From a bacterium (GTDB taxonomy: Bacteria > Hydrothermota > Tepidihabitantia > SM23-42 > JAOAFX01), in contig DASVHD010000034.1 in assembly GCA_036382775.1 (NCBI GenBank), positions 1-38,496 on the forward strand: 38,496 nt of DNA, given 5' to 3'. This document shows, piece after piece, positions 1 to 7,074 of this stretch; positions within the stretch are counted from its first letter, which is position 1, and each line of letters opens with the position of its first letter. The position numbers were made by a program, and so were the translations under genes. The notes below the pieces were generated by a model. It saw only the letters and a program-made list of their open reading frames with translations, did not search any database and was not told where the DNA came from.

Positions 1-1
1 A

Positions 2-130
2 AACGGCAAGCGTGGGGAAATCATTCAGAGGCGAACAGAAAAACTGGCTCTGGCCAGGGTCAAACGGTCGGAATATTATAACCAATTTTCCACCTTAAAT
101 CCGACCCCTGTTTTGTCCGATTCCCGCTGA
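2..130 (+). CDS. 3' end of an unidentified ORF cut by the window edge
   Basis: An open frame enters from the left edge and stops with TGA at 128-130, giving about 42 residues rich in Arg/Lys and ending LNPTPVLSDSR. I do not recognise a family. The bases TCCGACCCC near 100-108 resemble the CTGACCCC end of the transposase element at 3131-3765, whose own stop codon also lies inside its terminal repeat. This could therefore be the tail of another transposase, but that is inference from a short similarity. Confidence 0.25.
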   Translation, partial: NGKRGEIIQRRTEKLALARVKRSEYYNQFSTLNPTPVLSDSR

Positions 131-262
131 ACCAGTACACAATCTGCTTTCTTCATATTATTTTTAAAGACCTCCGCTGCCATATTATATGAGGTTTTTG
201 GGGGAAGTCAACCGCCTTCTATTTTCATTTCTATTTGATAAAAACTTGAACTGGTTTTGTAA

Positions 263-293
263 CGATTGACATTGTTCGTCAATCGCATATACT
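263..293 (+). promoter_or_regulatory. sigma70-type promoter with inverted repeat over the -35 box
   Basis: TTGACA at 266-271, a 16-base spacer and TATACT at 288-293 precede the gene starting at 315. A perfect inverted repeat CGATTGAC (263-270) / GTCAATCG (278-285) with a 7-base loop covers the -35 box, so it could be an operator. The expected start of transcription near 300 would give a leader of about 15 bases carrying AGGTAGGG as a ribosome binding site. Confidence 0.55.
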
Positions 294-314
294 TATGAAA
301 AGGTAGGGAAAATA

Positions 315-1763
315 ATGATTCCAGTGCAACTATACATTATCTCTTTTTTGTTGAACTTCACATATACTAATGACATAACATTGGGTGCCCCGGATACGAT
401 TAAAATCCTTGTAAATCCAATCAAAGTTACAGAAAAAAATGACACAATCTACGTCGTTGATCAGGAACGCTTGTCAAAAACTATTAAAGAATATACCCTT
501 GATGGATTTTTCATTAAAGCACAGGCCTACGATCCTGTCCTTGACAGCATAATTTTTACCCAAACATCCCTCGCACCTACAACTGAAATAATAAAAATAG
601 CAAGTAAACTGAAATCATCGTTACATCTAGCAAATGCGCATTGGCAGGCTATGTATGTTGAACCAGATAGCACCATATGGTTAGTTTGTAGTTGCTGGGA
701 TGGTGATGCATCATGGGATGCGATTCTTGCTTATGAGAAACAGGATACAGTTTTTAAAGTGGCTGGGTATGGACCTGGTTCAGGTGATTTTGACATCACC
801 ACTCTGATATTTCCCAGAGAATTTGTATTTTTCTTTTACGTTGGTGATCGTTACGTTTATCTCGTCTTAAATGAAATGCTGTGGCAATATGATCGGCAAG
901 CACGATTTGTTCGTAAAATTGGCAATATACCAAACCAATGCTTTAAAGAACCTTGTGGACTGGCAATTGATAGTCATGGGTTCTTGTATATTACTGACTT
1001 TCGTTTAGGAAAAATATGGGAATTCCGGACCGGTGAGGGAAAACTTCAACTAACCTGTTTACCAGTTAGTGATGCAATTCTACCAGAGACTCCAACATTC
1101 CTTGCTTATTCATCAACATCTGGATTATGGGTTACAGATGTAAAAAATAAGACAATAAAGAACATCAGACATAGGGAAATACCAAAATCATTTACATTGA
1201 ATTTGATGAATTACTTCCCGGGTGGAACGGATTATAAATTAGCTGCGGTTGATAGTCTCATACTTTTTTATTATGGAGGATATGTTTTCGTCTACAACAC
1301 TTCTGGATATGTTCTTAAAAACTATAGGGGTGCTGACCACGGAGGCAAACAAGATGGCATAATAGGTATGGATAACTATGGCTATTTTTATTCATTTAAA
1401 CGAGGTAAAGATTGGAGTGATATGACTTTCTTTCGAATTGATCCAATGGGTCATGATACCACAATCGTCGTACTACCTGATTCTTTTCAACCATATCGGA
1501 TGAATTGGGAAAAATTCTATCGCATCGGTGATACCCTATATTTATTTGGAAACAATCAGATTTATCCACCTCAAGGATCTACGAATTTTCGTGGTTTTTA
1601 TATTTTTATTAGCGATACGTTGAAGTATATGATTGCGGAATCGGAATTCGAAGGAGGATTGCCAAAAACAATAACGGATTTTGTCGTTGATTCATATGGA
1701 CTTATTTGGGTTGCTGACTTAGACAATAGAACAGTTAAAAGATATAGGCTTCTTCCTAAATAA
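315..1763 (+). CDS. NHL-repeat-type beta-propeller protein
   Basis: A 482-residue protein with a short hydrophobic N-terminus (IPVQLYIISFLLNF) that could be a signal peptide, so it is probably exported. The body shows NHL-like propeller strands such as GLAIDSHGFLYITDFRLGKI and, at the C-terminus, FVVDSYGLIWVADLDNRTVK. There is no T9SS sorting domain. The ATG is preceded by AGGTAGGG and a good promoter. Base composition is clearly richer in A/T than the trpS-to-desulfurase part of the window and is shared with the next gene, which suggests both were acquired. Its role is unknown; propellers of this type usually bind partners or ligands outside the cytoplasm. Confidence 0.7.
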   Translation: MIPVQLYIISFLLNFTYTNDITLGAPDTIKILVNPIKVTEKNDTIYVVDQERLSKTIKEYTLDGFFIKAQAYDPVLDSIIFTQTSLAPTTEIIKIASKLKSSLHLANAHWQAMYVEPDSTIWLVCSCWDGDASWDAILAYEKQDTVFKVAGYGPGSGDFDITTLIFPREFVFFFYVGDRYVYLVLNEMLWQYDRQARFVRKIGNIPNQCFKEPCGLAIDSHGFLYITDFRLGKIWEFRTGEGKLQLTCLPVSDAILPETPTFLAYSSTSGLWVTDVKNKTIKNIRHREIPKSFTLNLMNYFPGGTDYKLAAVDSLILFYYGGYVFVYNTSGYVLKNYRGADHGGKQDGIIGMDNYGYFYSFKRGKDWSDMTFFRIDPMGHDTTIVVLPDSFQPYRMNWEKFYRIGDTLYLFGNNQIYPPQGSTNFRGFYIFISDTLKYMIAESEFEGGLPKTITDFVVDSYGLIWVADLDNRTVKRYRLLPK

Positions 1764-1848
1764 CACATGGCACGATGCTGCTCTTTCTTGTTAATAAATT
1801 GAGGTAACTAAAACGAAAATTCATGATTTCTCATTGGAATATTGATCC

Positions 1849-2826
1849 ATGTATAATCGTGTAGATCATCCATTACTTAAAAAATTAATAGAAAAAGCAA
1901 GCGGCGACATTAATAAAATAAAAGTAAATGATGCCGATGAAAAATTTTCTTTTAAAATAATTTTAGTGATATTTTTGTTTAAAGCAATTTCGATCTGCCA
2001 ATCAATAATGGCAATTTTGCAATCGGATCCTACGCTATATCACGAAGCCGGTATACTAACGCGTTCTCTATTAGAACTGTTCATTAATGCAAAATATATA
2101 GGTAAAATACCAAAAGAATTAAGTGAGAGGTTCCTGCGATATAATGACGTTTGGCGATATAGATTCAGAGAAGAATTAAGCAGACGTAACCCAAAGTTTG
2201 GGAAAAAGCTTAAAAATGGAGATCTCGCTAGGTCCGTCAATCTTGACGATGAATACAAGCAATTTATTACTATATACGGAAAAGATAAGTTAAATAACTG
2301 GGCAGGTAAAACCCTAAAAGAAATGGCAAATGAGGTCAACGAAGATTGGCTATATTCAGTAGTCTACAAAATTCATTGCAAATATGTCCATCCAGACATC
2401 GATACTTTGACTAGGTATATGCATGTTGATAACTACAAAATCACAATTTATAGAAAAAGTAACCCGGAAGAGGAAAACCGCGTATTGGCAACATGTTTTG
2501 GTCTGTTTGCACAATTATATTTATTGTGTGATAAAGAGTTCATTTTGGGCAATGAAGATTGGATCGAAAATTTAGGGAAGAGGTTAACAACAATAGAAGA
2601 TGAAAATATTATTGGGTCTTTAATAAAACAAAACGAATGTCCATATTGTCATGAGCATACAGTTAAAAATCTTCGCCAATCAGATACCATTACTATAGAC
2701 ACGGAGAACAAACCTGAAATTATTCCTCTTATGAAGTTTGCTTGTGAAAACATTGATTGCCCTCAATGTTTTTATGTCCAAAAAAATCTATATGACAAAA
2801 TAGTAAGCCAAAATATAAATTCATAA
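1849..2826 (+). CDS. DUF5677-like protein with C-terminal zinc ribbon
   Basis: A 325-residue, A/T-rich gene. The helical core (LYHEAGILTRSLLELFINAKYI, then SVVYKIHCKYVHPDID) resembles DUF5677-type proteins, a family of unknown function often found in accessory and defence-associated regions. The C-terminus has two cysteine knuckles, CPYCHEH and CENIDCPQC, consistent with a zinc ribbon. No Shine-Dalgarno sequence precedes the ATG. Copies of the 9-mer ACATGGCAC lie on both sides of the gene (1765 and 2869-2904). The family assignment is by motif recognition only, and acquisition by transfer is inferred from composition. Confidence 0.6.
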   Translation: MYNRVDHPLLKKLIEKASGDINKIKVNDADEKFSFKIILVIFLFKAISICQSIMAILQSDPTLYHEAGILTRSLLELFINAKYIGKIPKELSERFLRYNDVWRYRFREELSRRNPKFGKKLKNGDLARSVNLDDEYKQFITIYGKDKLNNWAGKTLKEMANEVNEDWLYSVVYKIHCKYVHPDIDTLTRYMHVDNYKITIYRKSNPEEENRVLATCFGLFAQLYLLCDKEFILGNEDWIENLGKRLTTIEDENIIGSLIKQNECPYCHEHTVKNLRQSDTITIDTENKPEIIPLMKFACENIDCPQCFYVQKNLYDKIVSQNINS

Positions 2827-2868
2827 TAATAATTTCTAATCGTACTTTATTTCAAACAAACCATACCA

Positions 2869-2904
2869 ACATGGCACAAACATGGCACAAATTTGACATG
2901 GCAC
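2869..2904 (+). repeat. three direct copies of ACATGGCAC
   Basis: ACATGGCAC occurs at 2869-2877, 2880-2888 and 2896-2904. A fourth copy lies at 1765-1773, just after the propeller gene, so copies flank the DUF5677-like gene. The function is unknown; they could be binding sites or footprints of an insertion. Confidence 0.5.
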
Positions 2905-2959
2905 TTGCGGCGCTTCAAAAACTCACGATATTTCATGTGGTTTGGGGGTGTCCGAAAAA

Positions 2960-2994
2960 GAGCGTCGGTCTCACATACCGAAGGTCGCTGGTTT
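2960..2994 (+). pseudogene. tRNA-Val(CAC)-like fragment
   Basis: The bases read like tRNA positions 22 to about 55. GAGC is the 3' D-stem. The perfect 5-bp anticodon stem TCGGT/ACCGA (2965-2969 and 2977-2981) encloses the loop CTCACAT, with U33 at 2971, anticodon CAC at 2972-2974 and a purine at 37. The variable loop AGGTC and T-stem GCTGG follow. The acceptor stem, the 5' D-arm and the 3' T-stem are missing, so it cannot be a working tRNA. It may be a remnant of an integration site. Confidence 0.45.
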
Positions 2995-3130
2995 CCCATT
3001 TCTTCTTTAATCTTCCAATATGAGGAAATGGGATCAATCCCTGCAGCCGTTTGCGGGGACAAATCCAGTACCGCTACCGATTTCGCTCAAATCTTTTTTC
3101 TGATTTGACTGCAAAATTGATGGGGCAATT

Positions 3131-3157
3131 GGGGTCAGCCCTCGAAATTAGAAATTA
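3131..3157 (+). repeat. left 27-bp terminal inverted repeat
   Basis: An exact reverse complement of 3739-3765. The next inner base pair (3158 against 3738) does not match, and neither does the next outer pair, so 27 bp is the full extent. Confidence 0.85.
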
Positions 3158-3158
3158 G

Positions 3159-3186
3159 TTGACAAAATCTGGAAAAAGAATATAGT
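3159..3186 (+). promoter_or_regulatory. transposase promoter, leaderless layout
   Basis: TTGACA (3159-3164), a 16-base spacer, TATAGT (3181-3186), then only six bases before ATG at 3193. There is no room for a ribosome binding site, so the transcript would start at or next to the start codon. The layout matches those of trpS, tyrS and the AhpD-like gene. Confidence 0.6.
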
Positions 3187-3192
3187 GTGAGT

Positions 3193-3761
3193 ATGGCACG
3201 TCCCTATCGATTACCAAGTGAAAACTGTCTATACCATATCATGAGCCGGGGCGATGATCGCAAGAAAATCTATAAGGGATCAGGAGATTTCGAAAAATTT
3301 ATGGGTTACGTGATCCAGGCCAAAGAGCGATACCGGTTCTATCTTTATGCCTATTGTCTAATGCCCAACCATTTTCATCTCCTGCTGGAAACGAGGTTGG
3401 CGAACATCTCGGCGATCATGCATTAGATCAAAGGGGTTTATACGGTGTATTATAACCTCCGTCATTAACGCTGCGGGCATCTTTTTCAGGAAGCGAAACC
3501 ATAACGGCAGCGGTGATCCGCTACTTTAACACAACACTTGATGAACTCAAGAGAAGTAGGACCAGACCATCCAGGGCTCGTCAGACCTTGATCTATCTAT
3601 TGCGAAAATATATGGCATTGACAAACCGTGAAATCGGTGCAATGGTGGGTATGCGGTTTTCCGCGGTGAGCAAGGCAGGTTTGCAGATAGTGCAACTGAT
3701 GGCGGTCGATAAAAAAATAAACCGCGATGTTAAAAAGATAATTTCTAATTTCGAGGGCTGA
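3193..3761 (+). pseudogene. REP-associated Y1 (HUH) transposase with DnaA-like C-terminus, broken
   Basis: The N-terminal part MARPYRLPSENCLYHIMSRG and the HUH motif in MPNHFHLLLE are typical of REP-associated Y1 transposases. In that frame there is a TAG at 3424-3426 (after SAIMH) and a TAA after VYYNLRH. Reading past them gives the family's KGVYTVYYNLRH and RCGHLFQEAKP. A deletion and frame change then follow, removing the segment that should hold the nucleophilic tyrosine. The open frame resumes at 3513 with a helical tail, LRKYMALTNREIGAMVGMR, like the DnaA C-terminal DNA-binding domain found in one branch of these transposases. Two nonsense codons plus a deletion make this a pseudogene. 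Confidence 0.8.
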
Positions 3762-3765
3762 CCCC
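3739..3765 (-). repeat. right 27-bp terminal inverted repeat
   Basis: An exact reverse complement of 3131-3157. The transposase remnant's TGA stop (3759-3761) lies inside this repeat. Confidence 0.85.
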
Positions 3766-4242
3766 TATGACATTGCGATAATAACGGGGCTGACGAGCAG
3801 CGACACTTCTATTCTCTGGACGGTTCCCAATATCCTTTCCGATTCTTGCAAGATCATGATCCGGGCGTATGGGCCGCCCCGCCAGGATGAACAAACGCCC
3901 CGCGGCACTGCCTGGGATTTTTCAGATAGCGTCTTTTCAATCGGACCGACAGGAATTGCGGAAAATGACAGAAGTCGGGTTAAGGACTACAGTTTAAAGA
4001 TTTTACAGAATCCAATTATGAGCAGTAATACAAAAATTCGATATTCACTACCCAGGGGATCAACCGTCAAAATCAGTATCTATAACACATTAGGTCAATG
4101 TGAAGATATATTGGTTGATGGCTTTATGGTGCCGGGTATTTATGAACTAACATCTGACAGAACTCTGCCAAGTGGTATCTATTTTATTCAACTATCCTCC
4201 CCAGATAAAACCATAACCCAAAAGTTCATAATATTACGATGA
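3766..4242 (+). pseudogene. 3' fragment of a T9SS-sorted secreted protein
   Basis: The frame is open from the first base after the transposase repeat, giving YDIAIITGLTSSDTSILWTV and then a C-terminal sorting domain (ILQNPIMSSNTKIRYSLPRG, ISIYNTLGQCE, LPSGIYFIQLSS, KFIILR). This fits the usual NPF/NP-start and GIYF pattern of type A T9SS domains. The ATG at 3856 is internal and has no ribosome binding site, so I treat the whole frame as a truncated gene. The upstream half is not found left of the element. It was probably an extracellular protein that has been lost. Confidence 0.7.
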
Positions 4243-4327
4243 AAAATGATTATTACGCCTTTACGCCAATTGGCATGATGACGTAAATCGATATTTGTTT
4301 AAGGAAATTCATAAAACTGTTACGTCA

Positions 4328-4355
4328 TTGACTTGCTTCCAATTCTGAATAATAT
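4328..4355 (+). promoter_or_regulatory. trpS promoter, leaderless layout
   Basis: TTGACT (4328-4333), a 16-base spacer and TAATAT (4350-4355), followed by six bases and the trpS ATG at 4362. No purine-rich ribosome binding site can fit, which implies a transcript beginning at the start codon. Confidence 0.6.
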
Positions 4356-4361
4356 TACGGC

Positions 4362-5354
4362 ATGACCAAAGGCAACGTTTTCAGCGGCATCCAGCCGTCA
4401 GGCCGGCTCCATATCGCGAATTATTTGTGCACGATGCGGAACATGATCGCGCTGCAGGACGACTACACCTGCGTTTACGGCATCGTCGACTACCACGCCA
4501 TGACCGTACCCTTTGATCCTGGAGAAATAGATAAAAATATCTTCAACTGCGCGGTCGATTACCTTGCCGCCGGCATTGATCCGGAAAAGAGCATGCTGAT
4601 GCTCCAATCCACGGTCTCGGAGCACACTGAGCTGGCCTGGATCCTCAACACGATCACGCCTGTGTCATGGCTCCTGCGCGTGCCGACATTTAAGGAAAAA
4701 AGAAAGCAAAACCCGGATTACGTGAACATGGGTTTGCTGGACTACCCGGTCCTGATGGCGGCTGATATAATTCTGTATAAATCCGTGGTCGTACCCGTTG
4801 GTGACGACCAGTTACCGCATTTGGAATTGACCAGGGAGATCGTGCGCCGATTCAATGGCTTGTTCGGTGAAACCTTCCCCGAGCCTAAGGAAAAACTCGC
4901 CGCCATATCGCGCATCCTGGGTCTCGATGGTGTCAACAAGATGAGCAAATCCCTTGATAACTGCATTTACCTGGATGAAGAAAAAGACGTGATCTGGAAA
5001 AAAATCTCAACTGCTGTCACCGACACCGACCGGAAAAAACGGACCGACCCGGGGAATCCCGCCGTATGTAATATCTATACGTTGCACCGCATGCTATCAA
5101 GCGATAAAGAAATTGCGTACGTAGATAAAGAATGCCGCGCTGCCGGCATTGGCTGTCTTGACTGCAAAAAGATACTTTTAGAAAACATTGACAAAGCGCT
5201 TCAGCCAATCAGGCAAAAACAAGCGGAATTACGGAAGAAAAAGGACTATATTCAAGATGTTTTGAAGGACGGTTCTAAACGGGCAAAGGCCATTGCCGAA
5301 AAGACGATGGATGAAGTATATTCAAAGATCGGAATAAAGAAATACCATACATAA
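4362..5354 (+). CDS. trpS: tryptophanyl-tRNA synthetase
   Basis: A 330-residue class Ic synthetase that charges tRNA-Trp in the cytoplasm. The N-terminus NVFSGIQPSGRLHIANYLC is the family signature and supports this ATG. The HIGH-type motif reads HIAN instead of the usual H[IL]GN, a Gly-to-Ala change. The second signature NKMSKSLDN is intact at about residues 192-200. Length is normal for the family. The only upstream signal is a promoter ending six bases before the ATG, so translation probably starts on a leaderless message. The gene is monocistronic, and its 3' end converges on the NusG-like gene across an A/T-rich inverted repeat. Confidence 0.95.
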   Translation: MTKGNVFSGIQPSGRLHIANYLCTMRNMIALQDDYTCVYGIVDYHAMTVPFDPGEIDKNIFNCAVDYLAAGIDPEKSMLMLQSTVSEHTELAWILNTITPVSWLLRVPTFKEKRKQNPDYVNMGLLDYPVLMAADIILYKSVVVPVGDDQLPHLELTREIVRRFNGLFGETFPEPKEKLAAISRILGLDGVNKMSKSLDNCIYLDEEKDVIWKKISTAVTDTDRKKRTDPGNPAVCNIYTLHRMLSSDKEIAYVDKECRAAGIGCLDCKKILLENIDKALQPIRQKQAELRKKKDYIQDVLKDGSKRAKAIAEKTMDEVYSKIGIKKYHT

Positions 5355-5361
5355 CATCATA

Positions 5362-5523
5362 AAAATTCTAAATTCTAAGCACTAAATTCTAAACAATATC
5401 TAAATTCAAAATTCTAAACCAATATGCAGGATTTATCATTCTGTATCTTTGCGTTTCGTTTATTGTTTGGTATTTAGGATTTTGTATTTGTTTCGGATTT
5501 AGAATTTAGGATTTCGGATTTAT
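5362..5523. repeat. interspersed A/T-rich imperfect inverted repeat (AAATTCTAAA type)
   Basis: The left half is built from AAATTCTAAATTCTAAG-like units. The right half carries the complementary GGATTTAGAATTTAGGATTT, so the whole can fold back with arms of about 60 bases. It fills the gap between the convergent trpS and NusG-like genes. A second member of the same family lies at 27958-28123. It may serve as a two-way terminator, but no classical GC stem with a T-run is present. Confidence 0.6.
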
Positions 5524-5524
5524 T

Positions 5525-6016
5525 CTAGTACGGTCTTACCTCGTCGTCATGCAGGATCGCCGCCACTGATTGACCCATAAGCTCGATCGAAACGATAAGC
5601 CTTCGTCGGCGCGCGTCTTCTTTTTCCAGCACGCCGATCGCGCCGGCCAGTGGTCCCGAGACCACCTGTACGCGCGAACCGACCTTGAGATACGGCAGCG
5701 GGTAGATATTGCGGTCGCTGCTCACGAAGATCTTGATCGTCTGGATATCTTCGTCCGGGATCGGTTTAGGTCTTGGTTTTCCGCAGATCATGACCACGCC
5801 GGGGGTCCTGAATACCTTAAACCAGTTCTTCTGATCCGAATCCAGCGCCACAAAAATATAATTGGGAAATAATGGCCGCTTCATAACTATCTTCCGGTCG
5901 CGGCGCTTGCTCGGGACCAGGATCCGCGGGAAAAATGTGTCCAACCCTTTATCTGACAGCACTTTGTTGACGGCTTTTTCATGGTTGCACTGCGTGTACA
6001 CGGCGTACCAGCTCAT
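5525..6016 (-). CDS. NusG/RfaH-like (UpxY-type) transcription antitermination factor
   Basis: A 163-residue protein from the ATG at 6016 (MSWYAVYTQCNHEKAV). A longer frame exists but overlaps the upstream gene. The NGN domain covers residues 1 to about 100 (KRPLFPNYIFVALD, FRTPGVV), and a KOW domain follows (LKVGSRVQVVSGPLAGAIGV). It should bind RNA polymerase and promote elongation. Specialised NusG paralogues of this size often act on surface-polysaccharide operons, and here it sits directly after an SDR sugar-epimerase-like gene. The two genes are separated by one base (TGA-C-ATG), so they are translationally coupled. GGGTGG upstream is a weak ribosome binding site. The target operon is not visible. 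Confidence 0.85.
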   Translation of the reverse strand: MSWYAVYTQCNHEKAVNKVLSDKGLDTFFPRILVPSKRRDRKIVMKRPLFPNYIFVALDSDQKNWFKVFRTPGVVMICGKPRPKPIPDEDIQTIKIFVSSDRNIYPLPYLKVGSRVQVVSGPLAGAIGVLEKEDARRRRLIVSIELMGQSVAAILHDDEVRPY

Positions 6017-6017
6017 G

Positions 6018-6989
6018 TCACAGCCACCCGTTACGCCGGTACCATCGGACCGTATCGGCCATTCCATTTGCCAGGTTGTATTGCGGCTTAAAATCGATTT
6101 CCCTGGTCAATCGCTCATTGCTGCATAACCAGTAATCCCGGGCCAATTCCCTGACCTTGTCGCGGCAGATGACCCTTTTTTCATTGAGAAAAACATCGCT
6201 CAGCAGGCCGCAGAACATGCATACTGCCGTGGGGATGTTTATTTTTATCGGCGGCCTTTTATCCAGCGCCTGCATTATCGCGCGGACCGTTTCATTAAAA
6301 GAATAACAGTTGCCGTCGTTCGTGAAGTAGATCCTCCGGTTAAAAAAACCATTACTGGTCAGCTTGATGATCAGCCGGACAAGGTCGCTGACATGCATGA
6401 AACTGAAATACTTTTCGCCGGAACCGACGATTGGGCAGAAACCGCTGTTAAGCATCATAATGTACTTAAACATTTCCACGTCGTGGGGTCCATACACACT
6501 GGGCGGTCTCAGGATGATATAGTCCAGGCTGCTGGCGGTAACCAGATCCTCGGCAAGCTGCTTGGAACGACCGTAATAGGAATACGCTATTGGTTTGTCA
6601 TCTTCATTAACCGGCTTTTTCTTGTCGGTAGTGCCGCTGACCGCTTGGGAACTAAGATACAGCAGTTTTCGGACCGATTCTCGTTCCATGGCCGCGATCA
6701 GATTCACGGTGCCGACGACATTGGATATGTAATAATCATCAAAACACCGGCCCGTCGTTCTCGCCGCGCAATGGATAACGCCTTCAATACCATCCAGGGA
6801 TTGGCCCAGCCCTTCCCCGTTTTCTATGTCCCCGAAAAATATTTCAATATTCTTATTGTGCTTGAAGGCCTCAACGTTCGAGGTTCGGCGGACCAGGATC
6901 CGCGTCACTTTAGTTTTTGCCAGTTCCAGTACGAGGTTTTTGCCGACAAACCCGCTCGCCCCGGTGACCAGTATCCCTATTCGCGCCAT
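6018..6989 (-). CDS. NAD-dependent epimerase/dehydratase (extended SDR)
   Basis: A 323-residue extended short-chain dehydrogenase. The Rossmann motif TGASGFVG gives Gly10, Gly13 and Gly16. The catalytic Tyr139-x3-Lys143 lies in YYGRSK, with the SSQAV serine before it. These enzymes usually act on nucleotide sugars or sterol/flavonoid-like substrates; the substrate here is unknown. I chose ATG at 6989, although a GTG two codons earlier (6995) is also possible; neither has a clear ribosome binding site. It lies 85 bases after the PorV-like gene and is coupled to the NusG-like gene, so the three may form one operon run from the promoter near 8106. Confidence 0.85.
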   Translation of the reverse strand: MARIGILVTGASGFVGKNLVLELAKTKVTRILVRRTSNVEAFKHNKNIEIFFGDIENGEGLGQSLDGIEGVIHCAARTTGRCFDDYYISNVVGTVNLIAAMERESVRKLLYLSSQAVSGTTDKKKPVNEDDKPIAYSYYGRSKQLAEDLVTASSLDYIILRPPSVYGPHDVEMFKYIMMLNSGFCPIVGSGEKYFSFMHVSDLVRLIIKLTSNGFFNRRIYFTNDGNCYSFNETVRAIMQALDKRPPIKINIPTAVCMFCGLLSDVFLNEKRVICRDKVRELARDYWLCSNERLTREIDFKPQYNLANGMADTVRWYRRNGWL

Positions 6990-7074
6990 TTTCACTTTAT
7001 TGACTTATGACCGACCAAAACGCGCCTTATTCGACCAGCATTCGTTTTTTTTCAATTAGGGTTGTTCGGATGTT

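Larger units (their letters stand above)
2827..3130. other. 304-bp intergenic stretch without a credible gene
   Basis: Two short antiparallel ORFs here (about 71 residues each) overlap one another and lack ribosome binding sites, so I do not call them. The stretch holds three ACATGGCAC repeats (2869-2904), a tRNA-like fragment (2960-2994), and an imperfect hairpin whose arms TCCCATTTC and GAAATGGGA flank about 2996-3034. It looks like debris of earlier insertions next to the transposase element. Confidence 0.5.
3131..3765 (+). mobile_element. REP-type (Y1) transposase element, decayed
   Basis: A 635-bp unit bounded by perfect 27-bp inverted repeats (3131-3157 and 3739-3765) beginning GGGGTCAGCCCTCG. 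It carries a broken Y1 transposase with its own promoter. Immediately to the right (3766 onwards) the sequence is coding for a T9SS-sorted protein, but no matching N-terminal half exists on the left. The element therefore marks a rearranged junction rather than a clean insertion. No target duplication is seen, as expected for Y1 elements. Confidence 0.8.

Noticed and set aside
2960-3100. A complete tRNA gene
   Set aside because: Only the anticodon arm, variable loop and half of the T-arm are present; acceptor and D-arm partners cannot be found on either side.
3193-3761. Stop-codon readthrough or programmed frameshifting in the Y1 transposase
   Set aside because: Two nonsense codons, a frame change and loss of the tyrosine-bearing segment together indicate decay, not recoding.
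4266-4275. GCCAATTGGC palindrome upstream of trpS as an operator
   Set aside because: Ten bases only, more than 50 bases from the promoter, with no second copy; chance is adequate.
5362-5523. CRISPR-like array
   Set aside because: The units are degenerate, uneven in spacing and arranged as a fold-back, with no unique spacers or cas genes.
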